A program made the translations under genes and the position numbers. From the NCBI RefSeq assembly GCF_030812775.1, contig NZ_JAUSTI010000007.1, forward strand, positions 62,001 through 126,000: DNA of 64,000 nt, in the 5' to 3' direction. Positions within the stretch are counted from its first letter, which is position 1; every line of letters starts with the position of its first letter. Below, piece by piece: positions 28,174 through 37,473 of the stretch. This DNA is from Paenibacillus tundrae. GTDB lineage: Bacteria > Bacillota > Bacilli > Paenibacillales > Paenibacillaceae. The notes under the pieces were generated by a model. It was not told where the DNA came from. It did not search any database and saw only the letters and a list, made by a program, of their open reading frames with translations.

Positions 28174-29241
28174 ATGAAAATGGTTTTTCGCTGGTTTGGC
28201 GAAGGCAATGATACGGTATCGCTGGATCACATCCGGCAAATTCCGGGTGTTGAAGGCATTGTGTGGGCATTGCATGATGTGCCAGCAGGTGATGAGTGGC
28301 CGATGGACAAAATCTTGGAAGTCAAGGCTGCTGCAGATCAAGCTGGATTACATTTGGACGTGGTCGAAAGTGTCAACGTGCATGAAGATATCAAATTAGG
28401 TCTACCAAGCCGTGATCAATACATTACCAATTACAAAAAAACGATGGAAAAGCTAGCGCAAGTCGGTGTTAAGGTGATTTGTTATAATTTCATGCCCATC
28501 TTCGACTGGCTGCGTACGGATCTTCATAAGGAATTGGAGGACGGCTCTACTGCCCTCTTCTACGAAAATAGCAGGATTGCTGATATCGAGCCGTTGGAAC
28601 TCGTTCGCAACATTACAGAAAATTCTTCATTAACAATGCCAGGCTGGGAACCTGAACGCTTGCAGTATTTAACCGGGCTATTCGAAGCCTATAAAGATGT
28701 AACAGAAGATGATATGTGGGAAAATGCTCGTTATTTCTTGCAGGAGATCATCCCAACCGCTGAACAATTAGGTATAAAAATGGCGATTCACCCGGATGAT
28801 CCACCTTGGCCGATCTTTGGTTTGCCTAAGTTAATAATTAATCAGGATAATGTCAGAAAATATCTTGAACTATACGATAGCCCGAGCAACTGCGTGACGT
28901 TATGTAGTGGCTCGCTTGGAGCTAATCTAGATAATGACATCATTAGAATGATCCATGAATTCAAAAATCGTATTCCTTTTGCCCATATTCGTAATGTTAG
29001 AGTCTATGACAATGGAGACTTCATCGAGACTTCTCATCGTAGTCAAGACGGCAATGTCGATATCGCTGGTATCGTCGAGGCCTATCATGATATTGGGTAT
29101 GAAGGGTATGCCAGACCAGATCATGGACGTCATTTATGGGGTGAGCAATGCAGACCGGGATACGGACTCTATGACCGTGCGATGGGCATTATGTACCTTT
29201 GGGGCGTGTGGGATTCTCTACAAAGGAGGGCAAAAGTATGA
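28174..29241 (+). CDS. uxuA: Mannonate dehydratase
   Basis: 355 residues starting [20 protein letters not shown], the invariant UxuA N-terminus; further motifs [39 protein letters not shown] and [11 protein letters not shown] carry the metal-binding His/Cys/Asp residues. Dehydrates D-mannonate to 2-keto-3-deoxygluconate in hexuronate catabolism. The ATG at 28174 follows GAGGTGAACGTA. Its stop overlaps the start of the next gene (ATGA). Confidence 0.96.
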   Translation: MKMVFRWFGEGNDTVSLDHIRQIPGVEGIVWALHDVPAGDEWPMDKILEVKAAADQAGLHLDVVESVNVHEDIKLGLPSRDQYITNYKKTMEKLAQVGVKVICYNFMPIFDWLRTDLHKELEDGSTALFYENSRIADIEPLELVRNITENSSLTMPGWEPERLQYLTGLFEAYKDVTEDDMWENARYFLQEIIPTAEQLGIKMAIHPDDPPWPIFGLPKLIINQDNVRKYLELYDSPSNCVTLCSGSLGANLDNDIIRMIHEFKNRIPFAHIRNVRVYDNGDFIETSHRSQDGNVDIAGIVEAYHDIGYEGYARPDHGRHLWGEQCRPGYGLYDRAMGIMYLWGVWDSLQRRAKV

Positions 29242-30101
29242 GTGACTTCATCGGTGAACGAACCTCTCGATTGGAGGGGAAAGTTGCTGTCATAACCGGA
29301 GGCGCAGGTGTGTTGTGTCGTTCAATGGCTGAAGAGCTTGCCCGCCATGGAGCCAAAGTAGCTATACTTAATCGTACTGTATCTAAAGGAGAAGCCGTCG
29401 TCGCTTCGATCGAAGCTGCTGGAGGTACTGCGATTGCAGTGGCTTGTGATGTAACTCAGGCAGATAGTGTGCAGGCCGCTGCCGCAGCAGTGCTTGAACA
29501 GCTGGGTTCCTGTGACATTCTGATTAACGGTGCTGGTGGCAATAACGCCAGTGCCAATACAACGAACGAGATTTTCAAAGTTGAAGATTTAGACCAAGCC
29601 GATGTTACGACTTTTTTTGACGTCAGTGTAGAGGGTTTCCGTCAGGTTATGGATCTCAATTTTGTCGGATCTCTTATTCCTACACAGATCTTTGCAAGAC
29701 AGATGGTCGAACGGGATGTACAGGCAACCGTCATTAACATTTCGTCGATGAGCGCCCCTTCGCCTATGACCAAAGTTCCAGCGTACAGTGCAGCTAAGGC
29801 AGCGATTAACAATTTCACACAATGGTTAGCTGTTCACCTGGCTGAATCCGGCATTCGTGTAAATGCGATCGCACCGGGATTCTTCCTCACAGAGCAGAAC
29901 CGTAATTTGTTATTGCAGCCTGACGGATCACCAACAGAGCGTTCTAGCAAAATTATTGCACATACACCAATGCGTCGATTCGGCAAACCGGAAGATCTAC
30001 TCGGCACATTGATGTGGCTTGCGGATGACCGTCAGTCTGGCTTCGTCACGGGCACCGTTATTCCGGTGGACGGCGGGTTTATGGCTTATGCTGGCGTGTA
30101 G
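29238..30101 (+). CDS. uxuB: D-mannonate oxidoreductase, SDR type (fructuronate reductase)
   Basis: 287 residues, [11 protein letters not shown] cofactor motif, acidic [24 protein letters not shown] insertion, [20 protein letters not shown] catalytic region, and a lid after [11 protein letters not shown]. Like B. subtilis YjmF/UxuB, which is an SDR unlike the unrelated E. coli UxuB. It reduces D-fructuronate to D-mannonate, the substrate of the preceding gene. ATG follows AAAGGAGG and overlaps the uxuA stop. uxaC, kdgK and kdgA are not in the window. Confidence 0.9.
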   Translation: MSDFIGERTSRLEGKVAVITGGAGVLCRSMAEELARHGAKVAILNRTVSKGEAVVASIEAAGGTAIAVACDVTQADSVQAAAAAVLEQLGSCDILINGAGGNNASANTTNEIFKVEDLDQADVTTFFDVSVEGFRQVMDLNFVGSLIPTQIFARQMVERDVQATVINISSMSAPSPMTKVPAYSAAKAAINNFTQWLAVHLAESGIRVNAIAPGFFLTEQNRNLLLQPDGSPTERSSKIIAHTPMRRFGKPEDLLGTLMWLADDRQSGFVTGTVIPVDGGFMAYAGV

Positions 30102-30160
30102 GTCTCTTCTACTCATCTCATTTGTGGTAAACAGCCAAATATAATATTCTGTCATCATAC

Positions 30161-30197
30161 AATCCGAAGTGGGGTGCTTATCCCGCTTCGGATTATT
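30161..30197 (+). terminator. Terminator of uxuAB
   Basis: AATCCGAAG ... CTTCGGATT, a 9-bp perfect stem with an inner GGG/CCC pair, followed by ATTCATTATTC. 60 bp after the uxuB stop codon. Confidence 0.7.
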
Positions 30198-30361
30198 CAT
30201 TATTCACTCCTGCACTTCTACATTTCGAATAATATCCAATAGCGTAGGAAAAACTTGTTATAGTTCACAGAAAAGTGCTAAAGGTATGACACTTCTCTAC
30301 GAACCTGTAGGACATTCGAATCCGCTAATTGTTGGATGAAGTGAAGGCTGGTGAACACTAG

Positions 30362-31090
30362 ATGATGGAAGAAACATGGGTCGTTGCAGTCCGTTCCATA
30401 ATTGCCTTTTTGACGCTGATGATCTATACCAGAGTACTAGGTAAGCAGCAGATGGGCAATTTAACGTACTTTGATTACATTAACGGCATTACGATTGGTT
30501 CCATTGCAGGAACGTTTGCGACAGATTTATCGTCGAAGGCTTGGATTCACTTTGTGGCACTAACTATATTCACGATTGTCACCATCATCTTTCAATACAT
30601 CACGCTGAAGAATCGTACCATTACGAAATTGCTGGATTCAGATCCCACTTTGGTCATACAGGATGGCAAAATCCTGGAACAAAACCTGAACAAAATGAGG
30701 GTTAAGTTCGATGAATTGACCATGATGCTTCGGCAGAAGGATGTATTCGATATTACCACTCTTAGCTATGCGATCCTTGAACCAGATGGGAATATCTCAG
30801 TTGTACTCAAACCTGAACATCAACCACTGACAGCGAAAGATATGAATCTACACCCACCCAAAAGCCGGTTGATGACCGAATTAATCATTGACGGCGTTCT
30901 AATTAAACAAAACCTGAAGGAACGTCACAAAGATATGAACTGGTTGACCGAGCAATTAAAAAAGAAAAAAATAACGATTCAGGATATTGCATTTGCCGCT
31001 ATTTTGCCAAACGATAAGCTGTACATCGATCTCTTCCAAGATCATTTCGCCGAGAAAACAGATATGGGAGATTACGAAGGCCCTTTCTAA
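30362..31090 (+). CDS. DUF421 (YetF family) membrane protein
   Basis: 242 residues. Three N-terminal membrane helices (VVAVRSIIAFLTLMIYTRVL; ITIGSIAGTFATDL; WIHFVALTIFTIVTIIFQYI), then the cytosolic YetF domain: LDSDPTLVIQDGKIL, LTMMLRQKDVFDI, YAILEPDGNISVV and ELIIDGVLI. The family is widespread in Firmicutes, linked to spore or membrane stress proteins, function unknown. Together with the DUF4363 gene 72 bp downstream it forms a pair seen repeatedly in Bacilli. Confidence 0.9.
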   Translation: MMEETWVVAVRSIIAFLTLMIYTRVLGKQQMGNLTYFDYINGITIGSIAGTFATDLSSKAWIHFVALTIFTIVTIIFQYITLKNRTITKLLDSDPTLVIQDGKILEQNLNKMRVKFDELTMMLRQKDVFDITTLSYAILEPDGNISVVLKPEHQPLTAKDMNLHPPKSRLMTELIIDGVLIKQNLKERHKDMNWLTEQLKKKKITIQDIAFAAILPNDKLYIDLFQDHFAEKTDMGDYEGPF

Positions 31091-31162
31091 TACAACGTCT
31101 CCCCGCTCTATTTCAAACTTTACGAACAGAACGCTCGTTCATATCGATGCAGGAGGACTTGA

Positions 31163-31534
31163 ATGAAAACACGATTCTGGTTGCTATATGTCGTTCCAAT
31201 TACCTTAATTATTTTGTTCTGTGCTATTCTCGCATCTGGATCATTTCTTAAAAGACCTTTCGGTACGGAGGATCGTTTATTGCAGTCGATACATTCACTA
31301 GAGAAGCAAGTACAGAACAAGCAATGGCCTGAAGCCAAGTCTGAAGCAGAGTATGCCATGAACGCGTGGGAGCACATCGTCAACCGTATCCAGTTCAGCG
31401 TAGAGCGTGAAACCATCTATGATATTTTAGGCACGCTTGCTCGAATCAAGGGTGGCGTTGCTGCGCAAGATGATCAGGCACTCCTGGAGGAGATTTATTA
31501 CTTTTATGCCTTGTGGGATAACATAGGAGACTAA
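31163..31534 (+). CDS. DUF4363 family protein
   Basis: 123 residues: N-terminal membrane helix (LLYVVPITLIILFCAILAS), then a helical extracytoplasmic domain with LLQSIHSLEKQVQNKQW and WEHIVNRIQFSVERETIYDI, the DUF4363 pattern. GGAGGACTTGA precedes the ATG. Probably a partner of the YetF protein just upstream; function unknown. Confidence 0.82.
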   Translation: MKTRFWLLYVVPITLIILFCAILASGSFLKRPFGTEDRLLQSIHSLEKQVQNKQWPEAKSEAEYAMNAWEHIVNRIQFSVERETIYDILGTLARIKGGVAAQDDQALLEEIYYFYALWDNIGD

Positions 31535-31555
31535 CTATGGATGTAACGCAGAAAA

Positions 31556-31583
31556 GGACTTCCCAGAAGACGGGAGTCCCTTT
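31556..31583 (+). terminator. Terminator of the YetF/DUF4363 unit
   Basis: GGACTTCCC-agaagac-GGGAGTCC hairpin followed by CTTTCATTT. Also lies just past the stop of the converging M50-like gene and could serve both. Confidence 0.75.
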
Positions 31584-31599
31584 CATTTGGTCCAGTCAT

Positions 31600-32301
31600 T
31601 TACTTACTTAAAGCACGCGCACGCGATGTTCGGCCACTATTACTTTCTTTCCGGAAAAATAACGCTAACGCGCCTTTGGCACACCAGAGTGCAAACAAGG
31701 CGAATAATGTTCCCCAGAACATCGCAGGCATGAACGTTTGCTGTGCGAGATTAGCTGCATCTCCTGCTCTAGAAGGCTGTGTCCAGGACAGTAATCCGAT
31801 ATACATTGCAGTCAAGACCGACTCCTCTAAAGTTAAAAATGCAAGGAATAGATAGTAGAACTTCACGATCTTAGCACCAAAAATCATAATGACCACGTTT
31901 AAGGCAATAAAACCGGTAAGCCACAACATGCCAAACTCTCCTCTTACATAGAGCAGCAGGGATACAAGAGCTATAGCTGTAATGATACCCAGACCCCACA
32001 TGTGTCGTCCTTTTCGATATAGATAGAACAACAACCAAGCGAACAATGATGCAGAGATGTAACCTGCTAACGAGACGAGAATGGATCTTCCTGGCGTCAG
32101 CATGGTGGAATAGGTGACTCCGCTATGATCCGCGTACAGTTCAATTCGTAATACCTTGCCAGATAACAAGAGCGTCGCAAGCGCATGCCCGAATTCGTGA
32201 ATCATCGTATCCACGTTTCGAAATAGAGATGAGAATGGAATAAAACGTGTGAGAAATACAGAGACGATTAGAAACAAAATTGTTTTGAGCCATTTATTCA
32301 A
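31600..32301 (-). CDS. M50-like membrane metalloprotease
   Basis: About 233 residues, mostly hydrophobic with six or so membrane helices. An HExxH zinc motif (MIHEFGHALATLLL) follows the first helix, as in M50 site-2-protease-like families. The downstream Asp motif (NxxPxxPLDGG) is not evident, so it belongs to the M50B-like group, and peptidase activity is unproven. The TTG at 32301 (giving MNKWLKT) lies behind GGAGGTGGGAAGG; the longer GTG start at 32325 has no site. Confidence 0.75.
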   Translation of the reverse strand: MNKWLKTILFLIVSVFLTRFIPFSSLFRNVDTMIHEFGHALATLLLSGKVLRIELYADHSGVTYSTMLTPGRSILVSLAGYISASLFAWLLFYLYRKGRHMWGLGIITAIALVSLLLYVRGEFGMLWLTGFIALNVVIMIFGAKIVKFYYLFLAFLTLEESVLTAMYIGLLSWTQPSRAGDAANLAQQTFMPAMFWGTLFALFALWCAKGALALFFRKESNSGRTSRARALSK

Positions 32302-32376
32302 GTACCTTCCCACCTCCCTTGCCACAGAAAAATGATGAATAGTTAGACCTTATCCGTATATTACGTTATAGAAGAG

Positions 32377-32931
32377 TTAATCGTTTCTTTTCAAAAATTG
32401 AGCGGCACATTGCTGCATCCACCAACAGAAGCTACGATTGTGTCCTATGAAAAAGGAAGAGAGATCATAACGCCCACTGCCTGTCTCTAATGTAACCAGA
32501 AGTCTATGGCGCATATTCTGTATCGCGTATTGGACGAACCGATCTGCTGTTTCACTTTTCACCAGTGTAACATACGCATAGAGTGAGTGATCAATAGGTT
32601 CATCCAAGGGACTTACACCTGCACAAGAAAACTCTGTAACAATTCCTGCATGCTGAAGTAGAGTGAGTGCCTCAGCAAGCTCGACATCGACTTCTACACC
32701 ATTCCACAGGGTCGTCCGTTTCGGAATTACCGTCTGTTTATCACGCTCTGTCCAAGACATTAATTCTAACTTACGTCTTCGCCATAGGTGAGCAGGCTGG
32801 TCACTCAGAAGCTCTTCTTGATCTGTACTAGCCAGAGTTGTGGTATGCATGCTGGTCACTGTGGAATCAGATCCGTTTAAATTGTGGTGAAGACTTGCTT
32901 CTGTTACATCTAGTTCTGGCTCCATACTCAT
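32377..32931 (-). CDS. Hypothetical protein, 184 residues
   Basis: I do not recognise the family. The N-terminal ~60 residues are Ser/Thr/acid-rich and probably disordered. The folded part contains TVIPKRTTLWNGVEVDVELA, GIVTEFSCAGVSP and a Trp/Cys-rich end (SFCWWMQQCAAQFL). The EFSCAG motif resembles a small conserved domain met in phage and Bacillus hypothetical proteins. AGGGGGAACC precedes the ATG. Single gene between the M50-like and znuA genes. Confidence 0.6.
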   Translation of the reverse strand: MSMEPELDVTEASLHHNLNGSDSTVTSMHTTTLASTDQEELLSDQPAHLWRRRKLELMSWTERDKQTVIPKRTTLWNGVEVDVELAEALTLLQHAGIVTEFSCAGVSPLDEPIDHSLYAYVTLVKSETADRFVQYAIQNMRHRLLVTLETGSGRYDLSSFFIGHNRSFCWWMQQCAAQFLKRND

Positions 32932-33097
32932 AAAAGGTTCCCCCTACTCCCGCTTCATATCCGGTTGCCTTAGACAACGAAGAGAGCACATCCCTGTGCT
33001 CTCAGCTTCGCCAGTCGGCAAAGGAATGACATCACGTGCCTTCCTCATCTTATTGTATTATTGTACCTCTTTCATTAAAATGCATCAAATCCGATGT

Positions 33098-34288
33098 TTA
33101 TTCGTTTAGCGCAAGCTTCAATGCTTCTAAGTTCTGTCTCATTACGCTAATGTAGTCCATTCCTGCTGCAATCTCATCCTCGGTCAATCCTTCAATTGGA
33201 TTCAACACCGCTGTCTTCGCACCAACTTCATTTGCAATCGTCTCGGATACTTTAGAAGATACGAGTGTTTCGAAGAAAATGGTTTTCACCTGATGTTCCT
33301 TCGCAAAATCAATGACGGATGCCATCTGTGCTGCGGATGGTTCATGTTCAGGAGACAGTCCTGCGATAGGTACTTGCTGTAATCCATATTCTTGTGCAAG
33401 ATATCCAAAAGCAGCATGCTGCGTAATAAAGTCTTTTCGTTTGCTATCTGCGACAGCTGCCTTGAAATCGGTATCCAATGCTTCTAGTTTAGCTACGTAC
33501 GCATCCGCATTTTGTTTGAATTGTTCTGCGTGCTCTGGCGCAGCTTCTGTTAAGCCAGCTTCAATATTACGGACTTCTTGAATAGCTAATGCCGGTGACA
33601 ACCATACGTGTGGATCAAGTCCACCGTGATCGTGACTATGGCTATGGGCATGCTCCTCTGTCGTTGCTTCGTCTCCATGGTCATGTTCATGTTCTTCTGT
33701 AGCCGCTGTATCTGAATGGTCATGATTGTGATCATGCTCTTTTGTTGTCCCTTCGTTCGCATGATCATGATCGTGGTCATGCTCCTCTGTAGAAGCTTCG
33801 TCTGCATGGTCGTGGTCGTGGTCGTGATCGTGGTTATGCTCTTCTGTCGTGCCTTCACTACCATGATTGTGGTCGTGCTCTCCGCCTTCAAGTAGGTTGA
33901 TGCCTTTGCTTGCTTCGACTTGAATTAGTTTGTCATTACTCAAACTGTCCTTAACCTGATCAATCCAAGACTCCATTCCAGCTCCATTGTATACAAGCAC
34001 ATCTGCTTTCTCAATGCTAGCCATGTCTTGAGGTGTTGGCTCCCAATCATGAGGCTCCATACCAGCTGGAACAAGTGTATGTACATCTGCCAGGTCGCCT
34101 GCGACATTTTTGGTAAATTCATACATCGGATAGAAACTTACTTGTACGTTTAATTTACTTTCCGTTGCTGCTGGAGTACTAGCTGTAGATGGATCTGGCT
34201 CCGAAGCGGAGTTTGTCTGCCCACAACCTACGACAACAAGTGCGAGGCTGAAGAAAAGTCCAAATGCTGCTGTTTTGCTTAATTTCAT
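33098..34288 (-). CDS. znuA: Zinc ABC transporter substrate-binding lipoprotein ZnuA
   Basis: 396 residues. Lipoprotein signal with Cys22 in VVVGCGQ. Cluster A-I fold: SFYPMYEFTKNVAG, metal ligands His80 (MEPHDWEPT), His227 (LDPHVWLSP), His in DFITQHAAFGYLA, and FFETLVSS. Between His80 and His227, residues 138-221 are an unusually long His/Asp-rich region built of five imperfect copies of a 13-19-residue unit that starts T-E/K-E-H. Such loops collect or sense zinc; this one is longer than usual. Third gene of znuC-znuB-znuA behind a Zur box. Confidence 0.96.
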   Translation of the reverse strand: MKLSKTAAFGLFFSLALVVVGCGQTNSASEPDPSTASTPAATESKLNVQVSFYPMYEFTKNVAGDLADVHTLVPAGMEPHDWEPTPQDMASIEKADVLVYNGAGMESWIDQVKDSLSNDKLIQVEASKGINLLEGGEHDHNHGSEGTTEEHNHDHDHDHDHADEASTEEHDHDHDHANEGTTKEHDHNHDHSDTAATEEHEHDHGDEATTEEHAHSHSHDHGGLDPHVWLSPALAIQEVRNIEAGLTEAAPEHAEQFKQNADAYVAKLEALDTDFKAAVADSKRKDFITQHAAFGYLAQEYGLQQVPIAGLSPEHEPSAAQMASVIDFAKEHQVKTIFFETLVSSKVSETIANEVGAKTAVLNPIEGLTEDEIAAGMDYISVMRQNLEALKLALNE

Positions 34289-34289
34289 A

Positions 34290-35162
34290 TTATATATTCT
34301 CCTTTGAATGGATAGATAGTATGGCTCTTTGTTGTGTTTTTGCTACGCGGTGACGTTTACGGTTATATAGTGAAATCAGCTTTTGCGCTGATATTCCAGT
34401 CAACAGAAATACCAACAGGATTAGTGCAATCGTACCTCCCGGTGGTGTGTTCAAATGATAAGAAGTTGTCAAACCGCTAAAAATTCCGATAAGCCCTGTA
34501 ACCACAGCAATAACAATGGCTGTAGCAAAACTACGTGATACTCTTAGTGCGAGTGCTGCTGGCAGCACAATGAGCGCAGATACGAGCAACACACCAACAA
34601 TAGGCATGGCTGCTGCGACCGTCATTCCTGTCAGAACGGCAAATGCGAACGATAACCCTTTGACCTGAACACCACCGATGGAGGCTGTTTCTTCATCAAA
34701 TGTTAGATTGTATAACGGTCTTCTGAGAACAATGAAAAAGGCTAAACCGATCAGACATACCACAACCATCATGAGCAGCTGAATATTACTAACGGCAACG
34801 ATGGAACCGAATAGATAGGAACTGAAGGTTTTGGACAGATTCGTTTTCAAACTCATAAGTACAACGGCAAGTGCAAGGCCTGATGTCATAATAATAGCGA
34901 CAGGAACTTCACTATAGGTTCGATAACTTCTCCGTAATTGTTCAACCAGCAATGCACCAATGACCGCAACGACGAAGCCGCTGATGACTGGATTCAGATT
35001 CATAACCGAACCAAGCGCCACGCCCGCTAGCGATACATGGGATAATGTATCAGCCATTAGAACCTGTCTTCGAAGCATGAGGTAGACTCCCAGGATGGGA
35101 GCAATGATGCCAATTAATCCTCCTGCCCAAAAGGCACGCTGCATGAATTCGTACTCAAACAC
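34290..35162 (-). CDS. znuB: Zinc ABC transporter permease ZnuB
   Basis: About 290 residues, eight or nine membrane helices, ABC-3 family: LRRQVLMADTLSHVSLAGVALG near the N-terminus, DEETASIGGVQVKGLSFAF, ALRVSRSFATAIV and NTPPGGTIALI. Forms the membrane channel with ZnuC and ZnuA. It overlaps the end of znuC by about 50 bp. GTG 35162 is preferred (6-7 nt after GAGG); ATG 35168 is directly against the same site and remains possible. Confidence 0.93.
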   Translation of the reverse strand: MFEYEFMQRAFWAGGLIGIIAPILGVYLMLRRQVLMADTLSHVSLAGVALGSVMNLNPVISGFVVAVIGALLVEQLRRSYRTYSEVPVAIIMTSGLALAVVLMSLKTNLSKTFSSYLFGSIVAVSNIQLLMMVVVCLIGLAFFIVLRRPLYNLTFDEETASIGGVQVKGLSFAFAVLTGMTVAAAMPIVGVLLVSALIVLPAALALRVSRSFATAIVIAVVTGLIGIFSGLTTSYHLNTPPGGTIALILLVFLLTGISAQKLISLYNRKRHRVAKTQQRAILSIHSKENI

Positions 35163-35821
35163 TGCCATTCCTCACTTTCTTGACGTTCCAACGTGATCGT
35201 TCGATCTAATCGGTTGCCCATTTCTTCTAGACCATGTGTAACCATAATGATCGTCAAGCCGTGAACATCTGCGTAGTGGCGCATCAAATCATAGAAGCCT
35301 TCCCGACTGCGTCGATCCATCCCCGTTGTCGGTTCATCTAACACAAGTACTTGCGGCTGTCCTGCCAGAGCTCTTGCAATACAGATACGCTGCTTCTGTC
35401 CCCCGGACAGTTCGCCTACTCGCATATTCCTGTATTCCCACATGCCTACTTCGCGAAGACTACGCTCCACAATGGCTTCCTGTTCGGTGGTAAACTTACG
35501 AAAGAGCCCAAGCTTGCGATAACATCCTGATTTGACCAATTCAATCACGGTGCTTGGAAAACCGCTATTGAATGATGCCACCTGTTGAGGCACATACCCA
35601 ATCTCTAACTTTTTACCGCGGGTATTCTGAATATTCATATGAACCGAACCGCTCCAGGGCTGAAGCAGCCCTAGCAGCAATTTCAGCATGGTTGTCTTCG
35701 CAGAACCATTGGGGCCTGTAATACCTACGAATTCTCCCACATGAATATCTAACGACAGTTGATCAATGACAGGTTCTTTCCCGTATCCAAATACGACATC
35801 ACGCATGGAGGATAGTATCAT
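35114..35821 (-). CDS. znuC: Zinc ABC transporter ATP-binding protein ZnuC
   Basis: 235 residues. Walker A GPNGSAKTTML, Q-loop YVPQQVASF, signature LSGGQKQRICIA, Walker B VLVLDEPTTGMD, switch His in MVTHGLEEM. First gene of the zinc uptake operon; AGAGGAAGAATC precedes the ATG and a perfect Zur box ends 15 bp upstream. Confidence 0.95.
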   Translation of the reverse strand: MILSSMRDVVFGYGKEPVIDQLSLDIHVGEFVGITGPNGSAKTTMLKLLLGLLQPWSGSVHMNIQNTRGKKLEIGYVPQQVASFNSGFPSTVIELVKSGCYRKLGLFRKFTTEQEAIVERSLREVGMWEYRNMRVGELSGGQKQRICIARALAGQPQVLVLDEPTTGMDRRSREGFYDLMRHYADVHGLTIIMVTHGLEEMGNRLDRTITLERQESEEWQCLSTNSCSVPFGQED

Positions 35822-35835
35822 GATTCTTCCTCTTT

Positions 35836-35850
35836 TCGTAATTATTACGA
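35836..35850. promoter_or_regulatory. Zur box of znuCBA
   Basis: TCGTAATTATTACGA, a perfect match to the Bacillus Zur core TCGTAAT-N-ATTACGA, between the L33 stop and the znuC start. Zur with zinc would repress the operon. Confidence 0.92.
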
Positions 35851-35870
35851 TGTAAAAATGACAAAAAAAA

Positions 35871-36020
35871 TTAACGTGTTTCCCGGTGAATCGTCATCTT
35901 CTTCAATCGTGGCGAATATTTCTTCATCTCAAGGCGCTCCGGATGGTTACGCTTGTTCTTCGTTGTTGTATAGTTGCGATCTCCGCACTCGGTGCAGGCT
36001 AGTGTAACAATGACTCTCAT
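35871..36020 (-). CDS. rpmG: Ribosomal protein L33 paralogue, partly cysteine-depleted
   Basis: 49 residues: [49 protein letters not shown]. Clearly L33, but only the first Cys pair (CTEC) is present; the second zinc pair position reads YSPRLKK. It is thus a zinc-independent (C-minus-like) paralogue that replaces zinc L33 in zinc shortage and frees ribosomal zinc. It sits between znuC and the COG0523 GTPase with its own near-perfect Zur box 24 bp upstream. GGAGGCAACAATC precedes the ATG. Too short to appear in usual ORF filters. Confidence 0.95.
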   Translation of the reverse strand: MRVIVTLACTECGDRNYTTTKNKRNHPERLEMKKYSPRLKKMTIHRETR

Positions 36021-36043
36021 GATTGTTGCCTCCCTTTATTTAA

Positions 36044-36058
36044 TCGTAATCATTACTA
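36044..36058. promoter_or_regulatory. Zur box of the L33 paralogue
   Basis: TCGTAATCATTACTA matches the Zur core at all but one position (T for G near the right end). Upstream of the L33 start and downstream of the GTPase gene. Confidence 0.85.
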
Positions 36059-36098
36059 TTTAATGATACTAGCTTATGCCTTTTCTTTTGTCAAGACT

Positions 36099-37304
36099 TC
36101 AGCTTCTACTCCACTGTGGAAAAGGATCTTTCAGCTCTCTCCAATTCATATGCATCTCTTCTTCGGTTAGAAGTGTCTCGTCGAGCGTACGCTCAATCTC
36201 TACCCGGTTCATATCAATGCCGATAAAAACAAGTTTGGTTACTCGGTCGCCCCATTCATCATCCCAGTCTGGAATAGCAGGCAACGTGTCGCCAAAATGT
36301 AACTGCCGCTCCTCTTCACTCATCGCACCTACCCAAATACCTGCTGGCGAGAGCTGCTTCGATGTGCCGGCATGACTGAAAGAGATTGCCATATGGTTTC
36401 GCGTAGCCAGCCACATCAAGCCTTTGGAACGTACTATCGTATTTGGCCACTTGGCAATCCAATGAAGTAAGCGTTCTGGGTGAAAAGGACGTTTACGATG
36501 ATATACAAAAGAATGAATGCCATATTCCTCTGTCTCGGGAGTATGTTCTTCTTTCATCAGCTCACGAATCCAACCGGCAGACTGACTTGCTTTTTCAAAA
36601 TCAAATCGGCCTGTGTTCAATATTTCACGCGGATCAATCTGACCTTGTGTCGTGCGGATCAATTTAGCTTCTGGTTGCATCGCATGCAGTGCTTTTTCAA
36701 GCTTAGATAGTTCTTCCTCGGTCGCTAAATCGCATTTGTTGAGAATAAGCACATCACAGAATTCAACCTGATCCGTCAGTAGATGTACGATTCCACGAAC
36801 GTCGTCCTCGCCTGCTTCCTGTCCACGATCCTTCAGCGTTTCTTTTGAGTAAAAGTCACGCCAGAACTGAGCTGCATCCACAACCGTAACCATCGTATCC
36901 AGACGAGTAAATTGCGTGAGATCTATGCCAAGCTCTTCATCGATATACGTAAACGTCTGGGCAACAGGTACAGGCTCGCCTATGCCCGTGGATTCAATTA
37001 ATATGTAGTCAAATGAACCATCCAGTGCAAGCCGTTCTACCTCTTTCAGCAGATCCTCTCGCAATGTGCAGCAGATGCAGCCATTAGACATCTCGACTAG
37101 CTTCTCGTCTATACGGGATAACCCTCCGCCATCCCGAATTAAGCCAGCATCAATGTTAACTTCACTAAGATCGTTTACAATGACCGCCACACGCATACCC
37201 TCTCGATTATGCAGTACGTGATTGAGCAACGTTGTTTTGCCTGCGCCCAAATATCCACTTAGGACGGTTACGGGCACCTTTTCTTTTATTTGTTGATCCG
37301 ACAT
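36099..37304 (-). CDS. COG0523 (CobW/ZagA/YciC-like) zinc metallochaperone GTPase
   Basis: 401 residues. G1 motif GYLGAGKT (17-24), metal-binding CxCC in SNGCICCTLRED (76-79), Walker B ESTGIGEP, NKCD base-recognition motif, and a C-terminal CobW_C domain (FVYHRKRPFHPERLLHWI ... GDTLPAIPDWDDEWGDR). Zur-regulated members (ZagA/YciC) deliver zinc to essential enzymes such as FolE during deprivation. ATG 37304 follows GGAGGAAGCAGAG; the upstream ATG at 37319 has no site. A perfect Zur palindrome lies upstream. Confidence 0.92.
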   Translation of the reverse strand: MSDQQIKEKVPVTVLSGYLGAGKTTLLNHVLHNREGMRVAVIVNDLSEVNIDAGLIRDGGGLSRIDEKLVEMSNGCICCTLREDLLKEVERLALDGSFDYILIESTGIGEPVPVAQTFTYIDEELGIDLTQFTRLDTMVTVVDAAQFWRDFYSKETLKDRGQEAGEDDVRGIVHLLTDQVEFCDVLILNKCDLATEEELSKLEKALHAMQPEAKLIRTTQGQIDPREILNTGRFDFEKASQSAGWIRELMKEEHTPETEEYGIHSFVYHRKRPFHPERLLHWIAKWPNTIVRSKGLMWLATRNHMAISFSHAGTSKQLSPAGIWVGAMSEEERQLHFGDTLPAIPDWDDEWGDRVTKLVFIGIDMNRVEIERTLDETLLTEEEMHMNWRELKDPFPQWSRS

Positions 37305-37385
37305 CTCTGCTTCCTCCAATCTAATCTTTTACTACGCACACGTGAACCTTTTAAATCCATTAAGTGTACTTTGATGAATCTTTTA

Positions 37386-37408
37386 TTAATCGTAATTATT
37401 ACGATTAA
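37386..37408. promoter_or_regulatory. Zur box upstream of the COG0523 GTPase
   Basis: Core TCGTAATTATTACGA at 37390-37404; the palindrome extends perfectly to 23 bp by TTAA/TTAA flanks. About 80 bp upstream of the GTPase start and 160 bp upstream of the divergent permease. Confidence 0.93.
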
Positions 37409-37473
37409 GGACTTACAGAAATATAACGTATTTATGTATAGCTTGTCAACTATATGGAGATCTCCCCTTCGTT

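Noticed and set aside
32982-33003. GAGAGCAC/GTGCTCTC hairpin downstream of znuA as terminator
   Set aside because: Perfect 8-bp stem, but no T tract on the minus-strand exit side; termination cannot be claimed.
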